Positions 43,219 to 50,713 of a DNA stretch of 64,000 nt are shown here, in pieces. A program made the translations under genes and the position numbers. The DNA comes from Darksidea phi. Taxonomy: Eukaryota; Ascomycota; Dothideomycetes; Pleosporales; Lentitheciaceae. Positions within the stretch are counted from its first letter, which is position 1. Each line of letters starts with the position of its first letter. The stretch covers positions 1 to 64,000 of the forward strand of contig JASJFT010000229.1 of the NCBI GenBank assembly GCA_030770425.1, in the 5' to 3' direction. The notes beneath the pieces were generated by a model, which did not search any database, was not told where the DNA came from, and saw only the letters and a program-made list of their open reading frames with translations.

Positions 43219-43581
43219 TATATTATATATTATACGTACTTTAATATAGGATTTAGGTTAGAACTAATAATATATTTATTATATTATTAGATTTTAATAG
43301 ATTAAGATTAAGTTAATAAATTCTATTATTAAAATAACTACTTAGGAAAAGATTTAATCTTATTTATAAATATTAGATAAACTAAAAAAAATTAACTATA
43401 AGAAATTAAAATAAAATCTAAAAGATTCTTTACTCTTTTATATCTATTCTTTCTTACTTCGCTCTACTTACTCTATTCGTTAAGATATAGATTAAGTAGA
43501 TTATTATTAGTTATACTCTATTTACTCTACTTACTAAGATATAGATTAAGTAGATTATTATTATATAATATTAGATTACTA
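43219..43581 (-). repeat. Right LTR of element D (5' LTR in element orientation)
   Basis: About 363 bp, collinear with 864-1228 at both ends (the first 200 bp and the last 25 bp match). In the middle it carries a 50-60-bp duplication (two copies of a unit holding aagatatagattaagtag) where the left LTR has a (tag)n stretch. Confidence 0.65.
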
Positions 43582-43675
43582 ACTAAGCTCTTATCTTAGC
43601 TTTTAATCTTCTTAGGATACTCCGTATCCTATAGTTCGCGTAGGGTTATAATACCCTAGTAGAAGTAGACGTAAT

Positions 43676-44007
43676 AAAATATACTAAAAATCCCGAATTT
43701 TAATCTTAAATATCTTAATAACTACTTTATAATAATTTCTAAAAATTTGAATATAAGTTTTTATATATATAATACAGCGTATATTAAAATATTAGACCGT
43801 ATAGTCTAGTCGTTGTAGAGGTATAGAGTTTAGGGGCTAAGAAGTAAGCTATTTCTAAATATCTCTATAACGACTAAGCTATACGGTCTAATATTTTAAT
43901 ATACGCTGTATTATATATATAAAAACTTATATTTAAATTTTTAGGAATTATTATAAAGTAGTTGTTGAGATATTTAAGATTAAAATTCGGGATTTTTGGT
44001 ATATTTT
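43676..44007. mobile_element. Foldback / MITE-like element 1 (332 bp palindrome)
   Basis: Two 149-bp arms (43676-43824 and 43859-44007) are near-perfect inverted repeats around a 34-bp spacer. The ends read aaaatatac(t/c)aaaaatcccg. The arms differ almost only by C/T or G/A changes at CA/TG sites, so RIP hit each arm partly and independently. No coding capacity. It is probably a non-autonomous DNA transposon or foldback element; the parent family is not recognised, and no clear target duplication is seen. Confidence 0.75.
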
Positions 44008-44214
44008 GAGGTTCGCCGCTCGCTTATGAAACACGTTAGTCCTTTTACTACTTTAAGGACGTCGCCGATTCTAAAAGAGAGATAATATAAGAATCTTTAA
44101 GTACTACGGCCGGGAAACGGCCTTATTAATCTCTTAACGGATAGGTTAAGCCCGTCTACGTCCTTCCGGCCTAGAATAGGCCCGATAGATTTTATATACC
44201 TTGGTTAAGCCCCT
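44008..44214. other. Spacer between the two foldback elements
   Basis: A patchwork of RIP-like AT-rich words and unmutated GC-rich words such as ggccgggaaacggcc. No gene is visible. Confidence 0.5.
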
Positions 44215-44591
44215 TGTAAGACTTGGCGATATTGAACACGGTGAAGAATGATTATAGAAGGTGAAACAGGTTCTATTGCGTTGGAGAGACGAATCGCTGC
44301 CGGGGGTAGCCTGCAGCGATCCCCAAGCTATATAGAAGGGGTTTAACCGAGGCATGTGAAACCCATCGGGCCCATTCTGGGCCAGAGGGCGCGGACGGGC
44401 CCAACCCGTCCGCCAAGAGGCCGGTAATACCCGCCTTCGGCTTGTAGTGCCCGAAGGCCCTTACACCCCTTCTATATAGTTAGTAATCGCTACGAGCTCT
44501 TCTTAGTAGCGATTCGTCTCTCCAACGTAATAGAACCTATTTTACCTTCTATAATTATTCTTTACCGTACTTAGTACTATTAAGTCTTATA
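44215..44591. mobile_element. Foldback / MITE-like element 2 (377 bp) with one RIP-mutated arm
   Basis: Inverted arms of 131 bp (44215-44345 and 44461-44591) flank a GC-rich 115-bp centre. Read in the same direction, the right arm differs from the left mainly by G-to-A and C-to-T changes (gaatgatt/gaataatt, ggtgaaacagg/ggtaaaatagg, attgcg/attacg). The left arm keeps its CA and TG sites. The centre is unique and unmutated. Family unknown; no coding sequence. Confidence 0.7.
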
Positions 44592-44699
44592 TTACGCGTA
44601 TATAAGAAAATAGGAATAGTAAATTACTAGAGAATTATATTAAAAAGCGAGATAGTATAAAGTACTATAAACTAATTCTACTATACGTCGAAATATTAA

Positions 44700-45410
44700 G
44701 GGAGGGTGAAGAAGTTTAGCTAAGGGGCTGGCGTAGCTGATTGTACAGCCCACAGCGTGGCGCGGTAAGGCTGACATGTAGGGTTAGCGGAAGGCGATTT
44801 TGTAATACACCCACCCGACAGAAGTGGACGAACACCTTGGTGACGCTAGCAGGGAGGATGGTCGACCCGCGCCTGCCATAGAGTTGTTGAGGAGGTGTGG
44901 AGGGGCGTGGCGCGGAAGGACTTTTGGATTGTTGAAGAAGTAGGATATCACTTCGGACATTCTTTTTATCGAACCGCGGACGCTCGCTTGGCTAGTTCCC
45001 GCTGCAAGGCGGTCCGTGCGGATCACTGAACGTCGTGCCGGAGCCCCGATGGCGTGGTCAGACTCCGACTACGACCCAACGACCCCCCCTCCTGCGCCAG
45101 CCAAAGTACCAGGAGGCGAACAGCAAAGGCATCAGTGGGCCGATCTACACAGATCGAGGGCAGAGCCACGGCAGAGCAGCTATCGCAGAACGAAGGATCA
45201 AATGGCACGCAGCAACATCCAGCGCACGGCGAACCACCGCCATCTCCAGCCAGACGCGTGGCGACTTCGGCTGGACGAGTCCGTGATGGAGGCATCAGCG
45301 GGATAGAGGAGTTGGCAGAGCTCATCGCGAGCCTCCAGGGGACGATAGCACAGCAGAACAGCATCATTGCGAACCAGAACAGAATCATCGAGGACATCCG
45401 AAGGTCTCTT
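44700..45410 (+). mobile_element. Remnant of an LTR retrotransposon gag region, little affected by RIP
   Basis: From about 44,700 the sequence is GC-balanced again. A TG...CA-bounded stretch (44777-44959) may be a solo or 5' LTR, but no partner is present. It is followed by ATG 45049 and a short acidic, proline-rich reading frame (AWSDSDYDPTTPPPAP). After a frame change comes a 36-residue amphipathic coiled coil rich in I, Q and N (IEELAELIAS...QNRIIEDIRRSL, 45303-45410), as found in some fungal retrotransposon Gag proteins. The frame shift and the abrupt join to a pogo fragment at about 45,410 mean it is not a working gene. The LTR call is weak. Confidence 0.35.
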
Positions 45411-45591
45411 GCTCCGGAGTCAATCGCTGTTGATACGCGTGGCTGGCGGTGGCGGTTGTTGCACCTCGTAGGCGGTCCTGTAGGGTCGTGCGGGGAATGC
45501 CGTATGCCTGCGCAGCAGCCCGTTGGCTCTTAAAAATGCCGGCATTGTAATCAGCGATAGCAGCTTGTATAGCAACCTCATTGATAGGCAT
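45385..45591 (-). pseudogene. N-terminal fragment of a pogo/Fot1-type (Tc1-mariner) transposase
   Basis: A 68-codon frame starts at a true ATG (45591). Residues 8-42 (IQAAIADYNAG...YGIPRTTLQDRLRG) match the psq-type helix-turn-helix of fungal pogo/Fot1 transposases: an A-x-x-Y-x-x-G helix, then the Y-G-(I/V)-P-x-T-T-L-x-x-R-(L/F)-R-G recognition helix. It is followed by the usual Q-Q-R-L-T-P-E-Q-E linker to the CENP-B-like second domain. The frame then leaves the family and stops, so the second DNA-binding domain and the DDE catalytic core (normally about 400 more residues) are missing. The break coincides with the gag-like fragment, which suggests a deletion or a secondary insertion. Confidence 0.75.
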
Positions 45592-45922
45592 ATTGACGCG
45601 TAGTTGTGATAGTTATGGTGGCGTGGGTATACGCGTACGAGTTTTGGTGGGGTGGCCGGAAACCCTATGTGGCCGGAAACTATATGGGCCGGCTTACCGG
45701 AAACCTTTGTTGACGCCGCATCCAGGAAAACAGGCGTCAAGTGTTTAGGCAGGCGTATTAATGCAGGGTGGGAAGTCCTCATAAGGATCACGTATTATAA
45801 TAACTGTACCTTCGTCTTGCTGTTATTCAGGTTTGACAATTCAGATGAGGCGCCAAAGGCCGGCTTAAAATTGCGCTTATCTCTACTAATCTACGACTCG
45901 GAGTATTCGTCAAGCGACATGC
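45592..45922. other. Non-coding stretch between the transposase fragment and the HET gene
   Basis: Contains two direct copies of tggccggaaac (45653 and 45670) plus a third diverged copy, and a small hairpin (ttgacgcc ... ggcgtcaa, near 45711-45743). These may be the terminal part of the pogo-type element. No gene is seen. Confidence 0.5.
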
Positions 45923-47311
45923 TCAGCTCTTGTACACGACCTTGGCTGGAACAGATACACGGCCATTCCTCCCGTGCACGTCGGACTGGGAGTACAAATT
46001 GGAACTATCCGACTCAAATAGATTGCCGCAGTCTACCCGTCGCCAAGTCTTGTCCTTTTGCTGCGCCATCTTAATGCGCACTGTCCTCATCTGCCCGGCA
46101 GGACCCCGAACCCAGCAATTCAAGTTCACCAGGTGGTCGGCCTTTCTCCTGCGATTCACAGAGCTGATAGCAAGCGTAGCGCCGCTGACCGTGCCCAAAG
46201 TCAGCGAATGAAGAGCATTTAGAACTGTTCCGTTGGTCGATATAACCGAGGGTATATGAAAGTGGACGGCGTAATTCTCATCTATCTCCATACCCGGCTC
46301 AGTAAATACAACGCGAGCGGAACCCTGCATCTTGCGGGACTTGACAAGTTTAGGGTCGAAGACGATGTGCCCTGAGTTGCGGAAACAGCTCGGCGCGGGC
46401 GCGAGGAGGCCGCATGAGTCAATCAAGTTCGTACTCCAGGCGAAGAGGGACTCATCGAACATGCCGGCGGCGTAGGACAACTTGAAGATCTCTCGCTGCA
46501 GGCGCAGGAACTCTTTGTCCCCCTCGCCGTAGCGCGTCTCGAGAAAGACGCCGAAGAGGCCGAGCATGCAGTACGCGCGGTCCTCGATCTTCTCAGTCGT
46601 CCGGTACGAGAGCCAGCTCATCTTCTGCGCGGTGCTTGCGGTACGGAAGTCGCCCATCAGGTGTTCCTTGGAGATGCCAGTCGCTTGGGTGATGCTGTCA
46701 GCCATCTCCAGCTTGGAGCCAATGTATTTCCAGTTCCGGTCGAAGAACTCGATTTTCTTGGGGGCGAGCAGCTCTTGGAGGGTCCAACCTCGTGTGAACC
46801 ACTGGCTTTGGAGGAATCCCTCTTGACTTTTGGTTGGATTGTCTACCGGGTCCCAGGTAACATCAAAGAGGTAAGCATAGCAGACGGTGGCACCGTTGTA
46901 GTATTTGAACATGGAGTTCATAGCCGATGACAACTCCCTGTCTTCTCCCTTGTTGATGCAGACAGTGTCGATCCATATATAGCGAACGCCTGTATTCTCG
47001 GCGCGCACCTGTTCACACGCGCCGGCTATCTTATGGATCGAGGCTTTAAAGCCCGTGCCGGTATTCTCATCCAGGCCTTTGGGCGGGAGCTTCTGAAAGT
47101 CGGTTTTGGAGACCGATTCGAAGTTCTTATATTGGACCTCGTCGCCCACCCATCGGTGCGAGAGGATGGCATACGGCGGGATTTCGTACGTCGACACCGA
47201 AGGCTTTATGTTCCACAGTTGAGCTTGCGTCTTAGCCGCGTTGTTGAAGCCGGTCGCCGCATCGTCGAAGCCGGATTCGATTTGAAGATCGTAAACATTT
47301 AACAGCCGCAT
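45923..47311 (-). CDS. HET-domain (heterokaryon incompatibility) protein
   Basis: 462 residues from ATG 47311; an upstream in-frame TTG is not a start, and MRLLNV is the classical beginning of HET-E/HET-6-like proteins. The HET domain spans about residues 45-185: PPYAILSHRW (45-54), YIWIDTVCIN (111-120), M-N-S-M-F-K-Y-Y (131-138) and WFTRGWTLQELLAP (171-184), all the conserved HET blocks. The conserved EDRAYCMLGLFGV follows at 243-255. The C-terminal 200 residues have no recognised domain: no NACHT, WD40, ankyrin or prion-like repeat is visible. HET proteins trigger cell death after fusion with an incompatible strain or act in NLR-like immunity; whether this one does is unknown. A single uninterrupted exon, about 330 bp from transposon debris, divergent from the LRR gene. 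Confidence 0.92.
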   Translation of the reverse strand: MRLLNVYDLQIESGFDDAATGFNNAAKTQAQLWNIKPSVSTYEIPPYAILSHRWVGDEVQYKNFESVSKTDFQKLPPKGLDENTGTGFKASIHKIAGACEQVRAENTGVRYIWIDTVCINKGEDRELSSAMNSMFKYYNGATVCYAYLFDVTWDPVDNPTKSQEGFLQSQWFTRGWTLQELLAPKKIEFFDRNWKYIGSKLEMADSITQATGISKEHLMGDFRTASTAQKMSWLSYRTTEKIEDRAYCMLGLFGVFLETRYGEGDKEFLRLQREIFKLSYAAGMFDESLFAWSTNLIDSCGLLAPAPSCFRNSGHIVFDPKLVKSRKMQGSARVVFTEPGMEIDENYAVHFHIPSVISTNGTVLNALHSLTLGTVSGATLAISSVNRRRKADHLVNLNCWVRGPAGQMRTVRIKMAQQKDKTWRRVDCGNLFESDSSNLYSQSDVHGRNGRVSVPAKVVYKS

Positions 47312-47413
47312 CGTTTCAAAATCCAGGAACGTACTAATGGAGTTCGGGAGGATGATTGCTGCCAACCTGACTGAGGATCTAGGGGCAGCTTATATACAAT
47401 AGGCTACCATAAA

Positions 47414-47505
47414 CGGGCTGCTAGCGCGTTGGCCCCCACAGACAAAATTTGTAAGGGTCAAGATGGAAATTGTATGGAAGATTTGCAAACCACGCTAGCA
47501 GCCCG
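47414..47505. repeat. 92-bp sequence with 13-bp terminal inverted repeats
   Basis: cgggctgctagcg at 47414-47426 is exactly inverted at 47493-47505 (cgctagcagcccg). The inner sequence is non-coding. It may be a very short MITE or a strong hairpin of the HET promoter; no target duplication is evident. Confidence 0.6.
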
Positions 47506-47714
47506 TACATGTTACCCCCCGCCCTTCAACAGTCGGGGGCGTAAGATTGCCCCGTGTCGCCCTAACTTTTACGGTTAAGAGAACAGAGAAGAATGGGGTC
47601 ATGATACAGATGCACCAATGGTTGTGCGGATCACATATTCGGCCCCCAAAAGGCTGATATTCATATATTAGATTTTCTTACAAAAATGGCCGTGCTCCGT
47701 TTGCAACAAATCCG

Positions 47715-47775
47715 AGAATCAGCGGTTGGGGCCGAGCATGCGCCAGAATCAGCGGTTGGGGGCCGAGTATGCGCT
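47715..47775. repeat. 30/31-bp tandem duplication in the HET-LRR intergenic region
   Basis: agaatcagcggttggggccg plus about 10 further bases is repeated directly, with one inserted G and two C/T changes. It could be duplicated regulatory sequence or simple slippage. Confidence 0.8.
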
Positions 47776-48010
47776 AGCTTCTGCAACCCCCCCGTCGTAG
47801 AATCACATTACTCCCTCGGCGCAGGCAATCGCGCGCGCGTGATCCCGACGCCTAAAGAGAATTTTCTCCTAGTCTGCCCCTTGCATGAATTTAGGCAAGT
47901 GTGTACGCAGGCGACAAAGAGGATATTTTGGTAGTACTGGAGAGATCCAGTCTCTGACGGTATCCGTCCCGTGACACGCCATCGAAAAACCACATCAGAA
48001 TCACATTATC

Positions 48011-49699
48011 ATGGAAGTACTATACACAACATTGCACATCGAAATTGCAGACTACAAGGCCGCGGTAGAAAGATGGACAACGGTGCTGGAGCGCACGCAT
48101 TCGTGGGGAACGCCTCAGCGCGTCACAATTGGGGCATTCGCGGTATCGTCAACCGAAATTGAGCAGGATATGATCAAGTTGGGAGATTCTAGGTTGCGAG
48201 CTTCGATAGCGGTCTGCAAGGCACCGGTTGATCCAAATTTCGAAGCGCAAGTTCTGATCGACTTCCTTCGCAAGCTTCCATCGCTCTCCGACCTGGAGTG
48301 GCAGGGTAGCACTCCTCTGGTGCCGCCTTTGGTTCAGTTCCTCCGCGATCAGCTTCCCAGCTGTAACGTCCACTTGAAGCCTCTTGTCATACCTTTTGAC
48401 GCAGACCCTTACTACATACGGACGCTCCTGTGCCTTCCAAACCTCCAGACAATATGGTTGAAAAGAAAACATGATGATGCTGGTATTCAGGACTTAATTC
48501 AACACATTATACGCTCTCCTAATGGAGATCTCCGAGAACTCCGCATCTTCTGGTCTCCCACCGGAGCGTCGCCATTTGGGGAACCAAGTCCGATAGTTTG
48601 GGACCAGGAATTTGTAGCACACGATGGCCAACGACTTGGACAGTTGCAATGTTTGCAACTGGCTGGAATACAAGGTGCAGAGGGAACCAGCCTCCAGATA
48701 TGGGCTCGTCACACAGATTTCGGCCAACTGCGCGCACTCAGCTTGGAAATGCCCATTACTCGAGCAGCTCTGGAAACCATGATCAGCCTTCCTTTGCAGT
48801 CTCTTCATACACTAGGGCTCGATCTCGACCCACCCCACACGAGCGACCATTATAACGGCACATTGCAGACATTCATCTGCAACCTCCCAAGCCTGTCACA
48901 TCTTCGTCTCACAGGAGCCTTGCCGTCATTAGCCCTGAAAGCGATCCTGGATCACCTGGGTTCAGCCTTGCACACTTTGTATTTGATACCTTCAGGAACA
49001 AACCCCTGTCGCCTCGTGTTCGACTCGAGCACAATCGCACAAGTAACCGATAGCTGCAAGAATGTGCAAGACCTCGGCATCACCATACGGCGAGCCTGGA
49101 ACAAACCGGGCGAAGACATTGCTGTACTGAAAGCTGTCGGCCGTTTGCCGCACCTATCAAGCCTCGACCTGACCTTTGACGCCTCAGACTACACCCTACT
49201 TCTCCACTCTAACGACGTCAACGAGCCGACAGATCTCGCGCCATCTGATCCATCTTTCTCCGATTTCGACACAGAGCCTTTCTCGGGTTGGTTTGGCACG
49301 GACAAAAAGCTGCGCATAGGACATATCCGTGACGCGCTTATCAATTCCGCCATAGATGCCGAGCTTGCGAAGGCGGTCTTCAACACAATTTTATCTGCTA
49401 CTCCAGTTGGGAAAACCCCTTCCTTACAACGTCTCTCTTTGAAAGCAGTCGGCGGTGGGAACTTCGGAACAGGTACTTCCAACTATTCCATTACCGAGAT
49501 CGTGGAGAAGGTCGGGAAGGAATGGATTGTGGAGAGATCTGGCCACGAGGATGTTCTCGAGGTACGCCGTCCGGAAGTAGATGATGAGGAGATTGAGCTG
49601 TCGGAATCGCTTGGTTGGGATGTCGAGCCCATCTTCCGAAGAATATGGCCCGGTGATGGAGATTGGTTCAATGAGTGGCAAGCGTTCCCTTTGGTCTAG
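48011..49699 (+). CDS. Leucine-rich-repeat protein of the fungal F-box/LRR type, without a visible F-box
   Basis: 562 residues from ATG 48011, in one exon. Degenerate leucine-rich repeats of about 25-30 residues run through the protein (LIDFLRKLPSLSDLEW, LCLPNLQTIWL, GQLQCLQLAGI, NLPSLSHLRLTG, GRLPHLSSLDLTF, PSLQRLSLKAVGG). The last 25 residues hold the string IFRRIWPGDGDW...FPL that ends many ascomycete F-box-like hypothetical proteins. The N-terminus lacks the L-P-x-E-(L/I) F-box helix, so either an upstream exon was missed or the family member has lost it. F-box/LRR proteins choose substrates for SCF ubiquitin ligases; here that role is only an inference. The acidic stretch VDDEEIELSES lies near residues 527-537. 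Confidence 0.8.
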   Translation: MEVLYTTLHIEIADYKAAVERWTTVLERTHSWGTPQRVTIGAFAVSSTEIEQDMIKLGDSRLRASIAVCKAPVDPNFEAQVLIDFLRKLPSLSDLEWQGSTPLVPPLVQFLRDQLPSCNVHLKPLVIPFDADPYYIRTLLCLPNLQTIWLKRKHDDAGIQDLIQHIIRSPNGDLRELRIFWSPTGASPFGEPSPIVWDQEFVAHDGQRLGQLQCLQLAGIQGAEGTSLQIWARHTDFGQLRALSLEMPITRAALETMISLPLQSLHTLGLDLDPPHTSDHYNGTLQTFICNLPSLSHLRLTGALPSLALKAILDHLGSALHTLYLIPSGTNPCRLVFDSSTIAQVTDSCKNVQDLGITIRRAWNKPGEDIAVLKAVGRLPHLSSLDLTFDASDYTLLLHSNDVNEPTDLAPSDPSFSDFDTEPFSGWFGTDKKLRIGHIRDALINSAIDAELAKAVFNTILSATPVGKTPSLQRLSLKAVGGGNFGTGTSNYSITEIVEKVGKEWIVERSGHEDVLEVRRPEVDDEEIELSESLGWDVEPIFRRIWPGDGDWFNEWQAFPLV

Positions 49700-50713
49700 C
49701 GGTAATGTCAAGCCATGTCCTCGTGTAGCAACTTTTGGCGTTGGTGTGAAGCTTTAAAGGCATTCTATATCTATACTAACTGCCTGTACCTCTTAACTGC
49801 TTGCTCCTCCTGTCTCGAACATGGCTGCTTCGTGTTCTCTTATGATCGTAAGTTATAGCGACAACGACATTGGTGGTATGGTCGCTGATATAGGCATATC
49901 TGGACCTGCAGTACCGCGCACCTAGGATCCTGAGTCAACATGTTGACAGCATATCGATATAGGATTTATTTAAGTTATAATTTTCATAAATATTATAATT
50001 TTAAGTATATAAAATATATCGAATGAGTAGCAGCCATCGCCTCGTCAAACTCGCGGAATACACCAAAAAGGGGATACAAAAAGGCATTTCGTCCCGAATA
50101 CCTTGAAACGCAAGAAGGTCGTTGGATGCAGTCATTGCCTGAGGCTCACGTCACGGCATGAGTGCGAGGGCAACGGCCCGAGCCTCATGAAAGAGGGCGA
50201 ACCGCTAGCCGCGGGCAACGAAGGAGAACTATTAAGTGCGTGGGGTGAGTTTGTTGCTTAGGATCTCTGGGGCGTGTTGGTATTAATGCTGCTTTTGTAC
50301 TAGTACCCACTGCGTTTGATGCTGTGGTTAATACGGGTAACTATATTTAATTGACAGCTCTAAGCATTTTTGGGAAGGTTCATGGCGGTTAAGCAATTAC
50401 AACTTACGTATCAGGCTTAGTTATTCAACAAACGTACACTTAAACGCTGATTTTTTTCGAAGCTTTTTCTGTTTACACTATAGCATAGCCTGATAAGGAC
50501 CCTACCAAGTTTAAACTCATAGTTCAACCAATGAATAGAGAGCAAAACAACCCAAGTGTATCCAGGCAGATTAGTGTCAGAAAGTGCAGAAGAACGCAAA
50601 CAACCCGACTTTTCGACTCTCTTCAACTCAACCCTCCTTCCCCCTCTTGTTCAATTCGGACCGTCTCGAGAACCACACACCTTGTTTCCAGCTCCACTTT
50701 CACCTTTCCAACT
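49700..50713. other. Intergenic region between convergent LRR and SAT4 genes
   Basis: About 1 kb. An AT-only patch at 49960-50025 stands out from the GC-balanced surroundings and looks like a small RIP scar or old insertion. The rest shows no gene; short frames on both strands have no family features. Confidence 0.5.

Larger units (their letters stand above)
864..43581 (-). mobile_element. Outer Ty3/Gypsy LTR retrotransposon D, interrupted by nested elements
   Basis: Related sequences at 864-1228 and 43219-43581 act as LTRs. The flanks are attaa (859-863) and actaa (43582-43586), a 5-bp duplication differing by one C/T transition of RIP type. Without the inserted elements D is about 7.9 kb (864-1300, 8997-9035 and 36182-43581), the usual size for Gypsy. 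On the minus strand at 39775-39798 the sequence reads as the reverse-transcriptase motif YLD(D/N)ILIY, so the element points left. All frames are destroyed by TAA/TAG stops. The two LTRs differ internally, so they might come from different copies; orientation and family are firmer than the exact ends. Confidence 0.7.
47312..48010. promoter_or_regulatory. Divergent intergenic region between the HET and LRR genes
   Basis: About 700 bp that must hold both promoters. Visible structure: a 92-bp stretch with 13-bp inverted ends (47414-47505), a C-rich run near 47515, and a 30-bp tandem duplication (47715-47775). No core promoter motif can be fixed by eye. Confidence 0.5.

Noticed and set aside
864..43581. 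A Starship-type giant element or other cargo-bearing transposon
   Set aside because: No tyrosine-recombinase captain or cargo genes can be read; the whole block is explained by nested LTR retrotransposons.
44146..44355. 69-codon minus-strand frame
   Set aside because: It falls across the left arm of foldback element 2 and has no protein-like features.
45016..45533. A functional 159-codon plus-strand gene
   Set aside because: The frame begins out of register with the better N-terminal frame at 45049 and its C-terminus runs antisense into the transposase fragment, so it is a relic.
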